Shown here piece after piece: positions 22,103 through 32,069 of a stretch of 64,000 nt of DNA (position 1 is the first letter of the stretch; the number at the start of each line of letters is the position of its first letter). Below the pieces are notes generated by a model. That model ran no database searches and was not told the origin of the DNA. It was given only the letters and a program-made list of their open reading frames with translations. This DNA is from Neostapfia colusana (Eukaryota > Streptophyta > Magnoliopsida > Poales > Poaceae). Position numbers and translations under genes: made by a program. The DNA lies in assembly GCA_030760725.1 (NCBI GenBank), contig JASWHV010000016.1, positions 15,925,084-15,989,083 on the forward strand, in the 5' to 3' direction.

Positions 22103-23761
22103 ATGACCAAGCTTCCTTCAGCGGCAATCTCTCCTCCCCCTCGTTCACGGCGAACCGTGACTAGCGGGGAATACGTGTCGACGCACTCAGGACGGAGTGT
22201 GTCAGCGCAAGCTAGAAGCCAGCAGCCGACTCCGGCAATGCAGGCTCCAACCAGCATGAGATCTTCTGCAGCGCTGAGCGTTCCCCACGGGGATGCGCTA
22301 GCCGCAGCAAGAGCGCTACTGCGCAATCCGCCTGCTGGGGACGTGCCCCAGGCAGCGACCCAACAGTGGATTCGCGAGTTAGACCGCCTCGTCGTCGCCG
22401 CCGCAAACCCTCGGCTTCGGTGGGGACGACGCTCCGGCCAACCGGCTGTGTCGCTGACACGCACGCCAACGGTTGACGGGCAGACGGCGGATTCCAGATC
22501 CACCAGGCTTCAGTCGACGGACCTGAGGACAAAGCTGGAACGGTGCCACTTGGGCCAGGATGCCCAGGTGTACCTCGAGCGACGTCGAGAAAGGCGCCGC
22601 AACCAAGAGGCTGGCGACAGCATGACGCCAGCCTCGACGCAGCCTGAGGCGCAGACCTTCGCCCCACGATCTCTGCCCCAGGCAAACGCCGTGCAGCATA
22701 TGCCGCAGCCATATGCTCGGCAAACGGCGTCCCCAGTCTATGGCGCAGCCTTGCCCATACCGGGGTACACTGTGCCAGCGGCGAACCAAGCGTTCGCGGC
22801 ACCAACGCCTGCAGCAGCAGGGGCAGGATGTGCGGCCCTGGCGCCCCACCTTCGCTTCGCGAGGTGGCCACGCAAGTTTCGGCCGCACCTGCCCGAGAAG
22901 TACGACGGCAGCGTCAACCCGGCGGAGTTTCTCCAGATCTACTCCACCGCCGTACTTGCCGCAGGAGGGAATGAGGCCGTCATGGCCAACTACTTCCCCG
23001 TCGCCTTGACCGGCCCAGCCTGGTCTTGGCTCATGAACCTCCCCCAGGGTTCCATAACTTACGGGGGAGAGCTCTGCCGGCAGTTCACCGCCAACTTCGG
23101 CAGTTCCTACACCCGGCCTTGCACGGAGCTCGACCTCCATGCCATCCAGCAACAACCTGGGGAGTCGCTGCGCTCCTTCATCCCGCAGTTCTCCCAGGTG
23201 CGGAACATCATCCCACACACCCAGAACGCTTCTGTCATGGTGGCGTTCCGGCAAGGCATTCGGGACAAGAAGATGCTCGAGAAGCTCGCGACTAGAGAGG
23301 TCCGCGACGTCTGAGAGCTCTTCAGCCTGGCGGACAAGTGCGCCAGAGCAGCCGAAGGGCGGAACTGGAACTCACTACCAGCCTCCGAGCCAGGGGGGCA
23401 GCCAGGATCTGGCGCCGCTTCCTATGGAAGCGGCAGGAAGATCAAGAACAGGGGCGGTGGCAAGATGAAACCGTCGGCCACGGCCCCCGTTGCCGCAGCA
23501 GCGACACCCAGTGGAGCTCGGGGGCCACGCCCTGAGAAAAGGCCGCGATAGTCACCGGCTCCAGACGGGGGCCAGGGCGAGCTATGCCCCGTGCACGGCA
23601 CCAGTTACCATACTGCTGCCGAGTGCCGGGAAATCCAGAAGCTCGCGGAGCACTTCCGGAAAGGGAAGCAGCTTCTAACTAATGCCCCACCCTACCGTCA
23701 AAGGGAGGGCAAGCAGAAGGTCAACGCCCCAGACAACGTCGACCGCCAGGTGGAGTTCTAG
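22103..23761 (+). pseudogene. Gag of gypsy-2, broken
   Basis: The frame is open from ATG 22103 to a TGA at 23312-23314, 403 codons. It includes the capsid core (RWPRKFRPHLPEKYDGSVNP; AEFLQIYSTAVLAAGGNEAV) and reaches the conserved KKMLEKLATREV. Later parts lie in the same stretch with a knuckle-like C/H cluster near 23583-23630. Further TAG stops are at 23549-23551 and 23759-23761, both CAG in gypsy-1. Confidence 0.85.
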
Positions 23762-24634
23762 GAGCCTCAGCGTGCCGTGAAGGCGGTGCGCAATCATGAG
23801 AGCTCCAGCTCCAGTGATGACGAGCGCCGGAAGATGCTCTACTTCATCTATGGTGGGTTCGCTGACCCCTCCTCCCGAAGCGCGGTTAAGACCTTGCGCC
23901 GAGCGGTAGCGTCGGTGACTCCCCTCCCGAGTGCCGCACCGCACCTCAGGTGGATGGCAACCCCCATCAGCTTCGATGCCACCGACTGCCCCAGGAACAT
24001 GGCTGGGGCCGACCAACTACCGCTCTTGGTGGCCCCCACCATCGCCAACGTGAGGATGTATCACGTTTTGGTGGATGGCGGGGCTGGACTGAACCTCATC
24101 AGTCGCGCAGCTTTCCAGAAGCTGCAGATCCCGATGGCCAAGCTCACCCCATCGAGCCCGTTCTCAGGGGTAGGGACGGGACAGGTCGTTCCCTACGGCC
24201 ACATCAGCCTCCTGGTGATCTTTGGGGCACCGGACAGCTATCGGACTGAGTACATTCTGTTCGACGTGGCGGAGATCGACCTCCCCTTCAACGCCATAAT
24301 TGGCAGGCCAGCCCTGTACCGATTCATGGCAGTAGCCCACTACGGCTACCTTGTCTTTAAGATGCCTACACCAACAGGGGTCCTCAGGATTTGTGGAGAC
24401 CGTACTGCCGCAGTGTCAGCCTTGGAAAAGCTCCAAGCGCTTACAACAGCTAGAGCACCAACCCCCGGCAGTGCAGAACCAAACCGGCTCCACCCGAGTG
24501 CACGCCACCGTGCCTCTACCACAGCACCCCGTGTGCAACCCCTCGACGAGGGCGACGTCCCCTTGAGGCTCGTCCAAATCGGCGCCGATGCCACCCAGAC
24601 CACCCGGGTAGCCGGGGGCCTGGATAGCAAATAG
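23762..24634 (+). pseudogene. Aspartic protease region of gypsy-2
   Basis: An open frame of 285 codons from 23777 contains the DGGAGLNLIS active site and FNAIIGRPALYRF. It starts with an acidic Ser stretch (SSSSDDERRKMLY) shared with gypsy-1. It ends at the TAG at 24632-24634, at the same codon as in gypsy-1. Confidence 0.8.
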
Positions 24635-25620
24635 GAAGGCGCGCTCATCACCTTCCTCCGGCACAATGTCGACGTGTTTGCATGGCAGCCATCGCAGATG
24701 CCGGGGATCCCTAGGGAGGTGATCGAGCACCACCTAAAGGTCTTCCCCGACGCCCGGCCAGTGCAACAGAAGCCCCGCAAGTAGTCAATCGAGCGGCAAA
24801 ACTTCATCCGCGAAGAAATCAAGAAGCTGCTGGACGCTGGCTTCACACGGGAAGTCCACCACCCCCGGTGGTTGGCGAACCCTGTTGTTGTCCCGAAGGC
24901 CGGCGGGAAGCTCCGGATGTGCATCGACTACACCAGTCTCAATAAGGCATGTCCTAAAGATCCATTCCCTCTCCCTAGAATAGATCAAATAGTAGACTCG
25001 ACATCAGGCTACGATATGCTGTGCTTCCTAGACGCTTACTCGGGTTTCCATCAGATCCCTATGTCTAGAGAAGATGAAGAGCACACCTCCTTCATCACAG
25101 TAGACGGTCTGTACTGTTATTTCTCTATGCCTTATGGCCTAAAGAACGCTCTCCTACCTTCGTATGTGCAATGCACAAAACCTTCGGGGAGCTGATAAGA
25201 GACTTAGTTGAGGTGTATGTCGATGACATCGTTGTTAAGGTCAGGCAGAGTTCATCCCTACTAGATAACCTGGCCTTAGTCTTCGATAAACAGCGCTCTA
25301 CGCGTACCAAGCTGAACCCCGACAAGTGTGTGTTCGGTGTATCATCTGGAAAACTCTTAGGATTCCTGGTCTCACACCGAGGAATTGAGGCTAACCCAGA
25401 GAAGATCAAAGCCATCGAATTGATGCGGCCCGCCGCCCGCATCAAAGAAGTCCAGAAACTCACGGGATGCCTAGCCGCGCTGAGTCGGGTTATACCGAGG
25501 TTAGCAGAGTGAGTGCTCCCCTTCTTTAAGCTCCTGCGCAAATCCGACCCATTTGATTGGACCAACGAAGCAGAAGAAGCTTTCCAGGAGCTGAAGCAAC
25601 TCCTGACGACCCTACCCGTA
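24635..25620 (+). pseudogene. Reverse transcriptase of gypsy-2, broken
   Basis: The motifs are the same as in gypsy-1, with FLDAYSGFHQIPM and YVDDIVVKV near 25215-25245. There is a TAG at 24782-24784 (CAG in gypsy-1), a one-base deletion near 25150 (ctcctacctt against ctccccacctt in gypsy-1) that shifts the frame, and a TGA at 25510-25512 in the connection domain. Confidence 0.88.
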
Positions 25621-26400
25621 ATGGTAGCCCCCGAGCCCGAAGAGCATCTGTTGCTCTACATCGCGGCGACGGCTGAAGTGGTGAGTATGGTCCTCGTCAC
25701 AGAGCGGACGGACCCCTCATCGCCACAGCCTGCTCCGGTAGTGGGATACAGGCGCCAGGAAACCCCGGAGGTCCAAGACGACCCCTCGGGTCTCCGAGGC
25801 AACCCCACGGAGGTCCAAAACGGACCCCGGACCCCCAAAACAACCTCCCGGGGGACCAGCAGGACCTCCCGGAGGTGCAACGGGACGCCCCGGAGGTCCA
25901 ACGGAACCTCCCGGATGTCCAACGGTACCTCCCGGAGCTCCATGGAAATCAGCTGGACCTCTCGAAGGTCCAAGACGGCCCGGGAGCCTTCGAGTATCAG
26001 CTCCCGGCAGCCTCCCTGGGCCCACCCACCTCCCGCGGGCCTGAGCCCATGGATGAAGATATCTCTGACCTGGGAGGGAGGGTCCGGACCATCCAGAGGC
26101 CTGTCTACTACTTCAGCGAGGTCCTCCATGACGCCAAGACAAGGTACCTGGAAGTCCATAAGCTGCTGTATGCAGTGCTCGTGGCGTCCAGGAATCTCCA
26201 CCACTACTTCCAAGCCCACCGGGTCTCGGTGGTCACCTCCTATCCGCTGAAGGCTGTCCTCCATAGCCCCCACGCGACTGGCAATGTCGCCAAATGGGCA
26301 GCGAAGCTGGCGGAGTTTGAGCTGGACTTCCTTCCTCGTCACGCAGTCAAGAGCCACGCACTGGCTGACTTCGTGGCTGAGTGGACGCCAACGAAGGCTG
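25621..26400 (+). pseudogene. First RNase H of gypsy-2 with Gly/Pro-rich insertion
   Basis: HLLLYIAATAEVVSMVLVTE is followed by about 120 residues of low-complexity sequence (25725-26075) and then RPVYYFSEVLHDAKTRYLEV, ATGNVAKWAAKLAEFELDF and ALADFVAEWTP. A frame change occurs inside the low-complexity stretch. The stretch consists of degenerate ggaggtccaac / acctcccgg units and on the opposite strand reads as collagen-like GPP repeats. Confidence 0.75.
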
Positions 26401-26990
26401 ACCTAGGGGGCCATGAAGACGGTGAACCAGGGCCCCGAGCTCCGGCCTTCACCGGGCCTTACTGGACGCTCTTCTTCGTCGGCTCCTCGCGAAAGCAGGG
26501 TGCCGGTGCTGGCGTACTGCTTATCATGCCATCGGGGAGCAGTTTGGGTATATGGTGCGTCTCAATTTCAAGGCAACCAACAACATGGTAGAGTATAAAG
26601 CACTCATCTTTGGCCTAAAGACAGCCCTGTCTCTAGGCGCTCACCAGTTGTTGGCACAGGGTGACTCCCAGCTAGTTATCAAGCAAGTTAAGGGTGAATG
26701 CTCCTGCAATGACCCACAGCTAGCTGCTTATCTGCTCCATGTGCAGATGTTGGAGAAAGACTTCCTCGCCTTGGACCTGCGCCACGTACCGCACGCTGGC
26801 AATGCCGCAGCTGACGACCTCTCAACGAAGGCCTCCACCAGAGCCCCTGCGCCCGAAGGAGTCTTCGAGAGGACGTTGCTGCGGCCCACAGCCCGGCCCG
26901 CCGAGCCGGGCGAAGGGGGCTGGACCAGCACCTCGAAGCTGGCGGTCCCGGCGGCCCTGCAGCCATGGATGCCGCCAAGGATCGTAAGAG
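26401..26990 (+). pseudogene. Second, archaeal-type RNase H of gypsy-2
   Basis: The domain starts near 26455 with GPYWTLFFVGSSRKQGAGAG, where gypsy-3 has LLFDGSS; the first catalytic Asp is therefore Val here. A frameshift near 26540 is followed by NFKATNNMVEYKALIFGLKT (catalytic Glu), LLAQGDSQLVIKQV (Asp) and VPHAGNAAADDLS (last Asp). A second RNase H of this type between RNase H and integrase is a known mark of Tat-lineage elements. Confidence 0.78.
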
Positions 26991-28130
26991 TCACTGGGGA
27001 CTCCGTGCAACCCAGCGCTCAAGATCCAGACACTCAAGTCAGACCCGATGCATGGATCACGGAGATCCGGGACTACTTGAAAGATAATATCCTCCTTAAT
27101 GAACGTGTATCCGCTGAACGGATCGCGTGCATGGCTAATAGATACGCGTTGGTAGAAGGGGATCTCTACCGACGTGGCGCCAACCACGTCCTATTGCGGT
27201 GCATAACCCAGGGGGAAGGCTGCGACTTGCTCGCTGAGATCCATGGAGGCGAATGTGGGAGTCACTCTTCCTCACGCACGCTCGTTGGTAAAGCCTTCCG
27301 GCATGGCTTCTACTGGCCGACAGCACTCCAGGATGCCGTCAAGCTGGTCGAGAGCTGCAAGGCGTGCCAGTTCCACGCCATGCAGATCCATACACCGGCT
27401 TAGACGATACAGATGATCCCCCCTCATGGCCGTTTGCCGTATGGGGGCTGGACATCCTGGGACCATTCCCCAGAGCCGTCGGGGGATTCCGGTACCTCTA
27501 TGTCGCCATCGACAAGTTCACCAAGTGGCCGGAAGCCACACCACTCACCACCATCAACAAGCAATCCGCAGTAAAGTTCATCAAGTCGATTGTGTGCCGG
27601 TTCGGGGTCCAAAACAGGATCATCACCGACAATGGGACCCAATTCACCAGTGCAGCGTTCCAAGACTACTGCGAAGACCTCGACATCTAGGTGTGCTATG
27701 CCTCTGTTGCTCACCCAAAGAGCAATGGGCAAGTTGAGAGGGCCAACGCCGAGATTCTTAGGGGCCTCAAAACTCGTACATATGCCAACCTGAAGAAACA
27801 TGGTGCCAATTGGGTGGATGAGCTTCCGAACACACTATGGGCTAATCGGACATCCCAGAGCCGGGCCACCGGAGAGACACCCTTCTTTATGGTGTATGGG
27901 GCCGAAGCCATACTTCCCCCAGAGATCACCATTAAATCTCACCGTGTCCAGGCTTACGACGAAGCCGCGTAGGACAACCTCTGGCGTGGAGAAATCGACC
28001 TCGTCGACGAGGTCCGATTGCATGCAGCACTCCGTAACGCATGGTACAGACAAGCGCTCCGCCGCTACCACCAGAGATCTGTACGTGCCCGGGAGCTGCA
28101 GGAAGGCGACCTGGTGCTGCGGCACATACT
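26991..28130 (+). pseudogene. Integrase of gypsy-2, broken
   Basis: The zinc-binding region is at about 27240-27385 (HSSSRTLVGKAFRHGFYWPT, then CKACQ). The catalytic core includes VWGLDILGPFPR (Asp), RIITDNGTQFTS (Asp) and SNGQVERANAEIL (Glu). The C-terminal part ends with RARELQEGDLVLRH near 28125, where the Sirevirus sequence begins. There is a frameshift around 27390, TAG at 27688-27690 and TAG at 27970-27972. Integrase would join element DNA to the host chromosome. Confidence 0.85.
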
Positions 28131-30613
28131 AGTCCGGTCAGTCGCATATAGAAGCAGTTGGCCGGACCAAACGCCTCCCTCTCCACTCATAAGCACTTTG
28201 TCTCACTCTCTCTCCTAAACCCTAGCTCCCAAAGTGATTTTCAAGTTGAGCCCTCAAACTCGGAATTTTCTCCGTGAAAAAGCCTCTTTTCGACGAGGGG
28301 ATCCTACTTTCCGGACTCATCCGGACTGATTGCCACTCCTTCAACGCGAATCTTCAAATCTTGGTAAATCCCCCCCAAAACCAAAATCTCAATTTTTCTA
28401 GTTCTAGCTAGTTTCCTTTTATTTCAAAAGGATGTACATTGCATAAATAGATGTATTCCTACCACTTTCCTACCCTTGTGTCCTTAGATAGGAGAGTTGT
28501 TTCAAATGAAACATTCAATTTAGGGTTCTTATGCTAGGCCGGACTAGTCCGGCGCTCAGATGCGGACAAGTCCGGTCCACCGGACTAGTCCGCACTCTGA
28601 AACCGGACAAGTCCGGTCTCTGACAGTTGAACCCCTACACTTCCATTTGAAGTCGATAATGCGTCCGTTTGCATCTAATCCTTAAACTCCTTATCAGGCA
28701 TCATGTCTTCAGGATCAGATGACGACTCTTTTCACATTGACGAAGAAGTTCAACGTGAAAGAGTGAGGAGAGCTAAGGAGGGAGTGATGAAGAAGAGACA
28801 TGATGTCAATGCTCACTCTCCACCCTCCGACGACAATCTACCTAAGAAGAGGAAAGTCATTATCAAAAGGCCTCAAAGGAAAGATGCTGCTGAGGGCTTG
28901 TTAGGGCCAAGAAGAGTTCTCAATAAAGGGAAGGGACTTGCTAGTAGCCCCATTGGGCCTCTGAAAATGAAAAATCCCGTTCACCGCAACAGGCAGCCTT
29001 CAAGTGAGGATTTCACTGGAAAAGGAAGTGAACTAGCTGATAATTTCAGGAAGATTCAAGTGTATGACCGACCTAAGCAATGCTCTGACCCGAGGTTCTG
29101 GAGCAACTTCCATGCAGACTACTACGAGCATGTGTACATGAAGATGAAGAACCCCGTAGTAGAGAGTCAATGGCTAAATGTTGAATATCTGAAGTCAAAG
29201 AGGTATCCTGCCTTTCGTGAGATGGTGGAAGCGTTAGAGAGGCACGGTCTGACGGACCTGCTATCTTTTGAGTATGACTGGAACAATGAAGTCATTACCC
29301 AGTTTTACTCCACTCTCTACTTTGCTCGGGATGATGGAGACAGTCTTACTTGGATGACTCATGGTTTAAGGTATAGTGTCACGTATGATGAATTTGCTAG
29401 GATTCTTCACCTCCAAAACACTTTGGATCATGAACTGGTCATCCATAATCTGAAACCCCTGGAGAAGGAAGAGCTTGAGTTTCTCTATGACACAAGGATG
29501 CCATATGTCCCTCCCACCATCAAATATCTAAAGCCCTTCTTTGTGGTCCTAAATAGAGTCTTGAGAAAAACGATAGCTCCGAAGGATGGAGATGCAGGAA
29601 CTATACAAGGAACCTTGAGGACTCTCATGAAGGTCATTAGTGGGAGGAGACCATTCAATGTCTTTGAGTATATCTACAACGACATTGTGAACATCTCAAT
29701 TACCCCCAATAGGTCCTGTGGATACGCACCGTATATCATGTACATGATTGAGAAAGTGACGGGACTCGAGTTTGTCAAGGATGTCAAGCATACGGGGTTG
29801 AAGCCACAAAAACCCATCGAGTACACTCTCCCTCCGGCTCCAACTGCCCCGTCCTCTCCACCAGTGGAGAGGAGATCAAAGCAAGCTCATGATGACACTA
29901 GGTCTGCAGCTGCTCCTCCTGGTTCTCCACCTGCCCAAGAATCATCTAGCGGCATCCTCAAGATGCTCTCCTCCATCTTTGCCTGCTGCCGCAAGATCGA
30001 AGACAGACAACGCAAAGAAAAGCTTGCAAGAAAGAAACATCAACAGTACGTCAATGCCAATATCAAGTCTATCTGTGCAAAGCTTGAGATTGAGCCCGTT
30101 GGATCACCGCCTGCCTCCGAGGACTCAGAGGCAGATCATGCTCCTGTGGATGCTGAAGATCAAGATCAGACTGAGACTGACGGAGGAGGCAGCAATGAGT
30201 GATTCCCCTCAATTTTTCCCTTTTTGGTGTCTTGATGCCAAAGGGGGAGAGATTGAGATGGAAGATTGAGATTAGACTTGGACTTTTTCTATCTAGTATT
30301 AGTTATTAAGATCTTTTGTGATCAAGGACATGTACCTATTTTTAAAAATCTTGTAATGCACTATTTCTTTTCTTATGTGTGATGTACTATGCTCTAATGC
30401 CCACTTACATGTTCACTACTGTTTGTCTTTAATTTATCACATTTTGTTTATCACACACCTGTGAGGCACCCCACCATAAGGTGTGTGCATATGTGAGAAG
30501 CTTTTTATGAATTCTTTATTATTCTCATATGTGCACACCTTATGAAAATTAACCTTTTATTCTCAATTGTGATATCTCAAATGGTTGTCATCAATCACCA
30601 AAAAGGGGGAGAT
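28131..30613 (+). mobile_element. Extra 3' internal segment of the Sirevirus (truncated tandem copy)
   Basis: The segment is nearly identical to 37887-40371: both start inside a CTAGTCCGG motif (actagtccggtcagtcgcat) and end with the polypurine tract before an LTR. It contains the env-position ORF and several ACCGGAC(T/A)AGTCCGGT palindromes at 28540-28620. Confidence 0.85.
28703..30202 (+). CDS. Env-position ORF of the Sirevirus, copy 1 (499 aa, intact)
   Basis: A single open frame starts at ATG 28703. The N-terminal 100 residues are charged with a basic cluster (LPKKRKVIIKRPQRK) that looks like a nuclear localisation signal. The middle, residues about 125-375, is a conserved globular region (CSDPRFWSNFHADYYEHVYM; FEYDWNNEVITQFYSTLYFA; YDEFARILHLQ; GYAPYIMYMIEKVTGLEFVK). 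The C-terminal 110 residues are Pro/Ser-rich with a short amphipathic basic stretch (RKIEDRQRKEKLARKKHQQY) and an acidic tail. I see no signal peptide and no clear membrane segment, so an envelope role is not supported by sequence. It resembles proteins listed as putative plant transposon proteins (from memory). The second copy differs at about 16 residues and the diverged element at the right edge has a homologue. Confidence 0.8.
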   Translation: MSSGSDDDSFHIDEEVQRERVRRAKEGVMKKRHDVNAHSPPSDDNLPKKRKVIIKRPQRKDAAEGLLGPRRVLNKGKGLASSPIGPLKMKNPVHRNRQPSSEDFTGKGSELADNFRKIQVYDRPKQCSDPRFWSNFHADYYEHVYMKMKNPVVESQWLNVEYLKSKRYPAFREMVEALERHGLTDLLSFEYDWNNEVITQFYSTLYFARDDGDSLTWMTHGLRYSVTYDEFARILHLQNTLDHELVIHNLKPLEKEELEFLYDTRMPYVPPTIKYLKPFFVVLNRVLRKTIAPKDGDAGTIQGTLRTLMKVISGRRPFNVFEYIYNDIVNISITPNRSCGYAPYIMYMIEKVTGLEFVKDVKHTGLKPQKPIEYTLPPAPTAPSSPPVERRSKQAHDDTRSAAAPPGSPPAQESSSGILKMLSSIFACCRKIEDRQRKEKLARKKHQQYVNANIKSICAKLEIEPVGSPPASEDSEADHAPVDAEDQDQTETDGGGSNE

Positions 30614-32015
30614 TGTAAGTGCATCTAGGATATCCCTTGTGGGTTTTGGCTAATTGATGACGAACATATGAGATCCTAATGAAACTATTAAGATGATTGC
30701 AGGATAAACAAAGTGAACTGGCTCGGCACACACAAAAAGGTGAAAAATAGAGTGGTGCCCGAAAAGGAAGACGTTAGTGGAATTTAGAGGAGCAAAGTAG
30801 ATATAAATGTATAGGTTGTGTGTGAGAGAGAGACACATCCCAAGAGCTCATGACTTTGCGTAAGGGTAAGGGGTTTAAAAATCAACTAAAATCCACTGAA
30901 AACCGGACTAGTCCGTTCATGGACCGGACTAGTCCGTTTAACTTTCTGAAAGACGCAAACATAGCGCACCGGACTAGTCCGGTCAGCTCAATGGAATGCA
31001 ACCGGACAAGTCCGGTTTTAGACCGCACTAGTCCGGTCATGTCTCTGTTGTGCTCTTTAGAGGACTGCGGACTAGTCCATCCAAGCGACAGGACTAGTCC
31101 GCTGAAGTTTCTGAAACCCTATTTCACATAGCACCGGACAAGTCCGGTTTGTGGACCGGACTAGTCCGGTTAACCCACTGGAAGTAGACCGGACAAGTCC
31201 GATCATATACTGGACTAGTCCGGTAGTAGGTTTAACAACGGTAACTTTTGGGAAAGCCTATAAAAAGAGGTCCTTCGTCTTTTCCCTGATGAGACACGAC
31301 TCATATTGTCAAAAACTGAAACCCTAGCGCCGCCACCTGTCCCAAGAGCCCAAAAACACGTCTCCCCACACATCTAAGGTGCAAAAAGGTGAAGATCAAT
31401 AAAATACTTGGATTTGGGATTGGGAGATCGTCGTTCCTTCGTTGTGAACTCTTGGGGTTTGATCTCTCTACACTCATATTCTGCATTGTAATCTTTTTGA
31501 GTGTATTTGATCAACTTCTCATTGTAATTCTTGTGGGAGCCCTCAACGTGTGAGGTTGCCCCATAAACACGGTGATTACACTTGATAGTGAAGTCAAGTC
31601 GGCCTATGTGGTGACTTGAAGAGGGAAAGGGTTGGGAACCCGGCTCTGTGTGAGCTTCCTCAACGAGGACGTAGATCTCTTGGTGAGATCGAACCTCGGT
31701 AAAAATTTGTCTCTTGTCTCTCATTTGTTTTACATTTTGATACATTAGATCACTAGTTTGCTAGTCATCGTTTGAGTTCCTTATAAGTTTGCACGTGCAT
31801 CCATACAATAAATTTAATTTATAAAAACTGTTGTTCTCATTCCGCTGCTGAGAAATTAAATTTATGAGACACACTTAATTAACTCAAATAATTCAGCACA
31901 CCGGACTAGTCCGCCCACACAACCGGACTAGTCCGGTCAGTCAAGTTTCTGATAACTTTATTAAGTGTGCAGGAATCTTTAAAGGCCTATTCACCCCCTC
32001 TCTAGGCCACATTCA
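30614..32015 (+). repeat. Sirevirus LTR (1402 bp), upstream of gag
   Basis: The LTR starts TGTAAGTGCATC after a polypurine tract (aaaaagggggagat, 30600-30613) and ends CACATTCA. A TATA box (cctataaaaagagg) lies at about 31257-31270. It carries about 13 copies or near-copies of the palindrome ACCGGACTAGTCCGGT, or its ACAAGT variant, mostly 30900-31230 and 31900-31937. Confidence 0.9.
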
Positions 32016-32017
32016 AT

Positions 32018-32030
32018 TGGTATCAGAGCC
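32018..32030 (+). other. Primer-binding site of the Sirevirus
   Basis: TGGTATCAGAGCC is complementary to the 3' end of initiator-Met tRNA (family knowledge). It lies 2 bp after the LTR end. Confidence 0.9.
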
Positions 32031-32069
32031 AAGTTCTCCATCAACGAGACTCACATCTCGGAGAGATCA

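Noticed and set aside
26688..27187. Minus-strand open frames over the second RNase H of gypsy-2
   Set aside because: They are shadows of the plus-strand pol frame, which has recognisable catalytic motifs.
28131..32015. A 3.9-kb LTR containing the 499-aa ORF
   Set aside because: The repeated unit looks like an LTR at first, but the polypurine tract at 30600-30613, the TG start at 30614 and the primer site at 32018 show that the LTR is only 30614-32015. The ORF lies in the internal region of a tandem copy.
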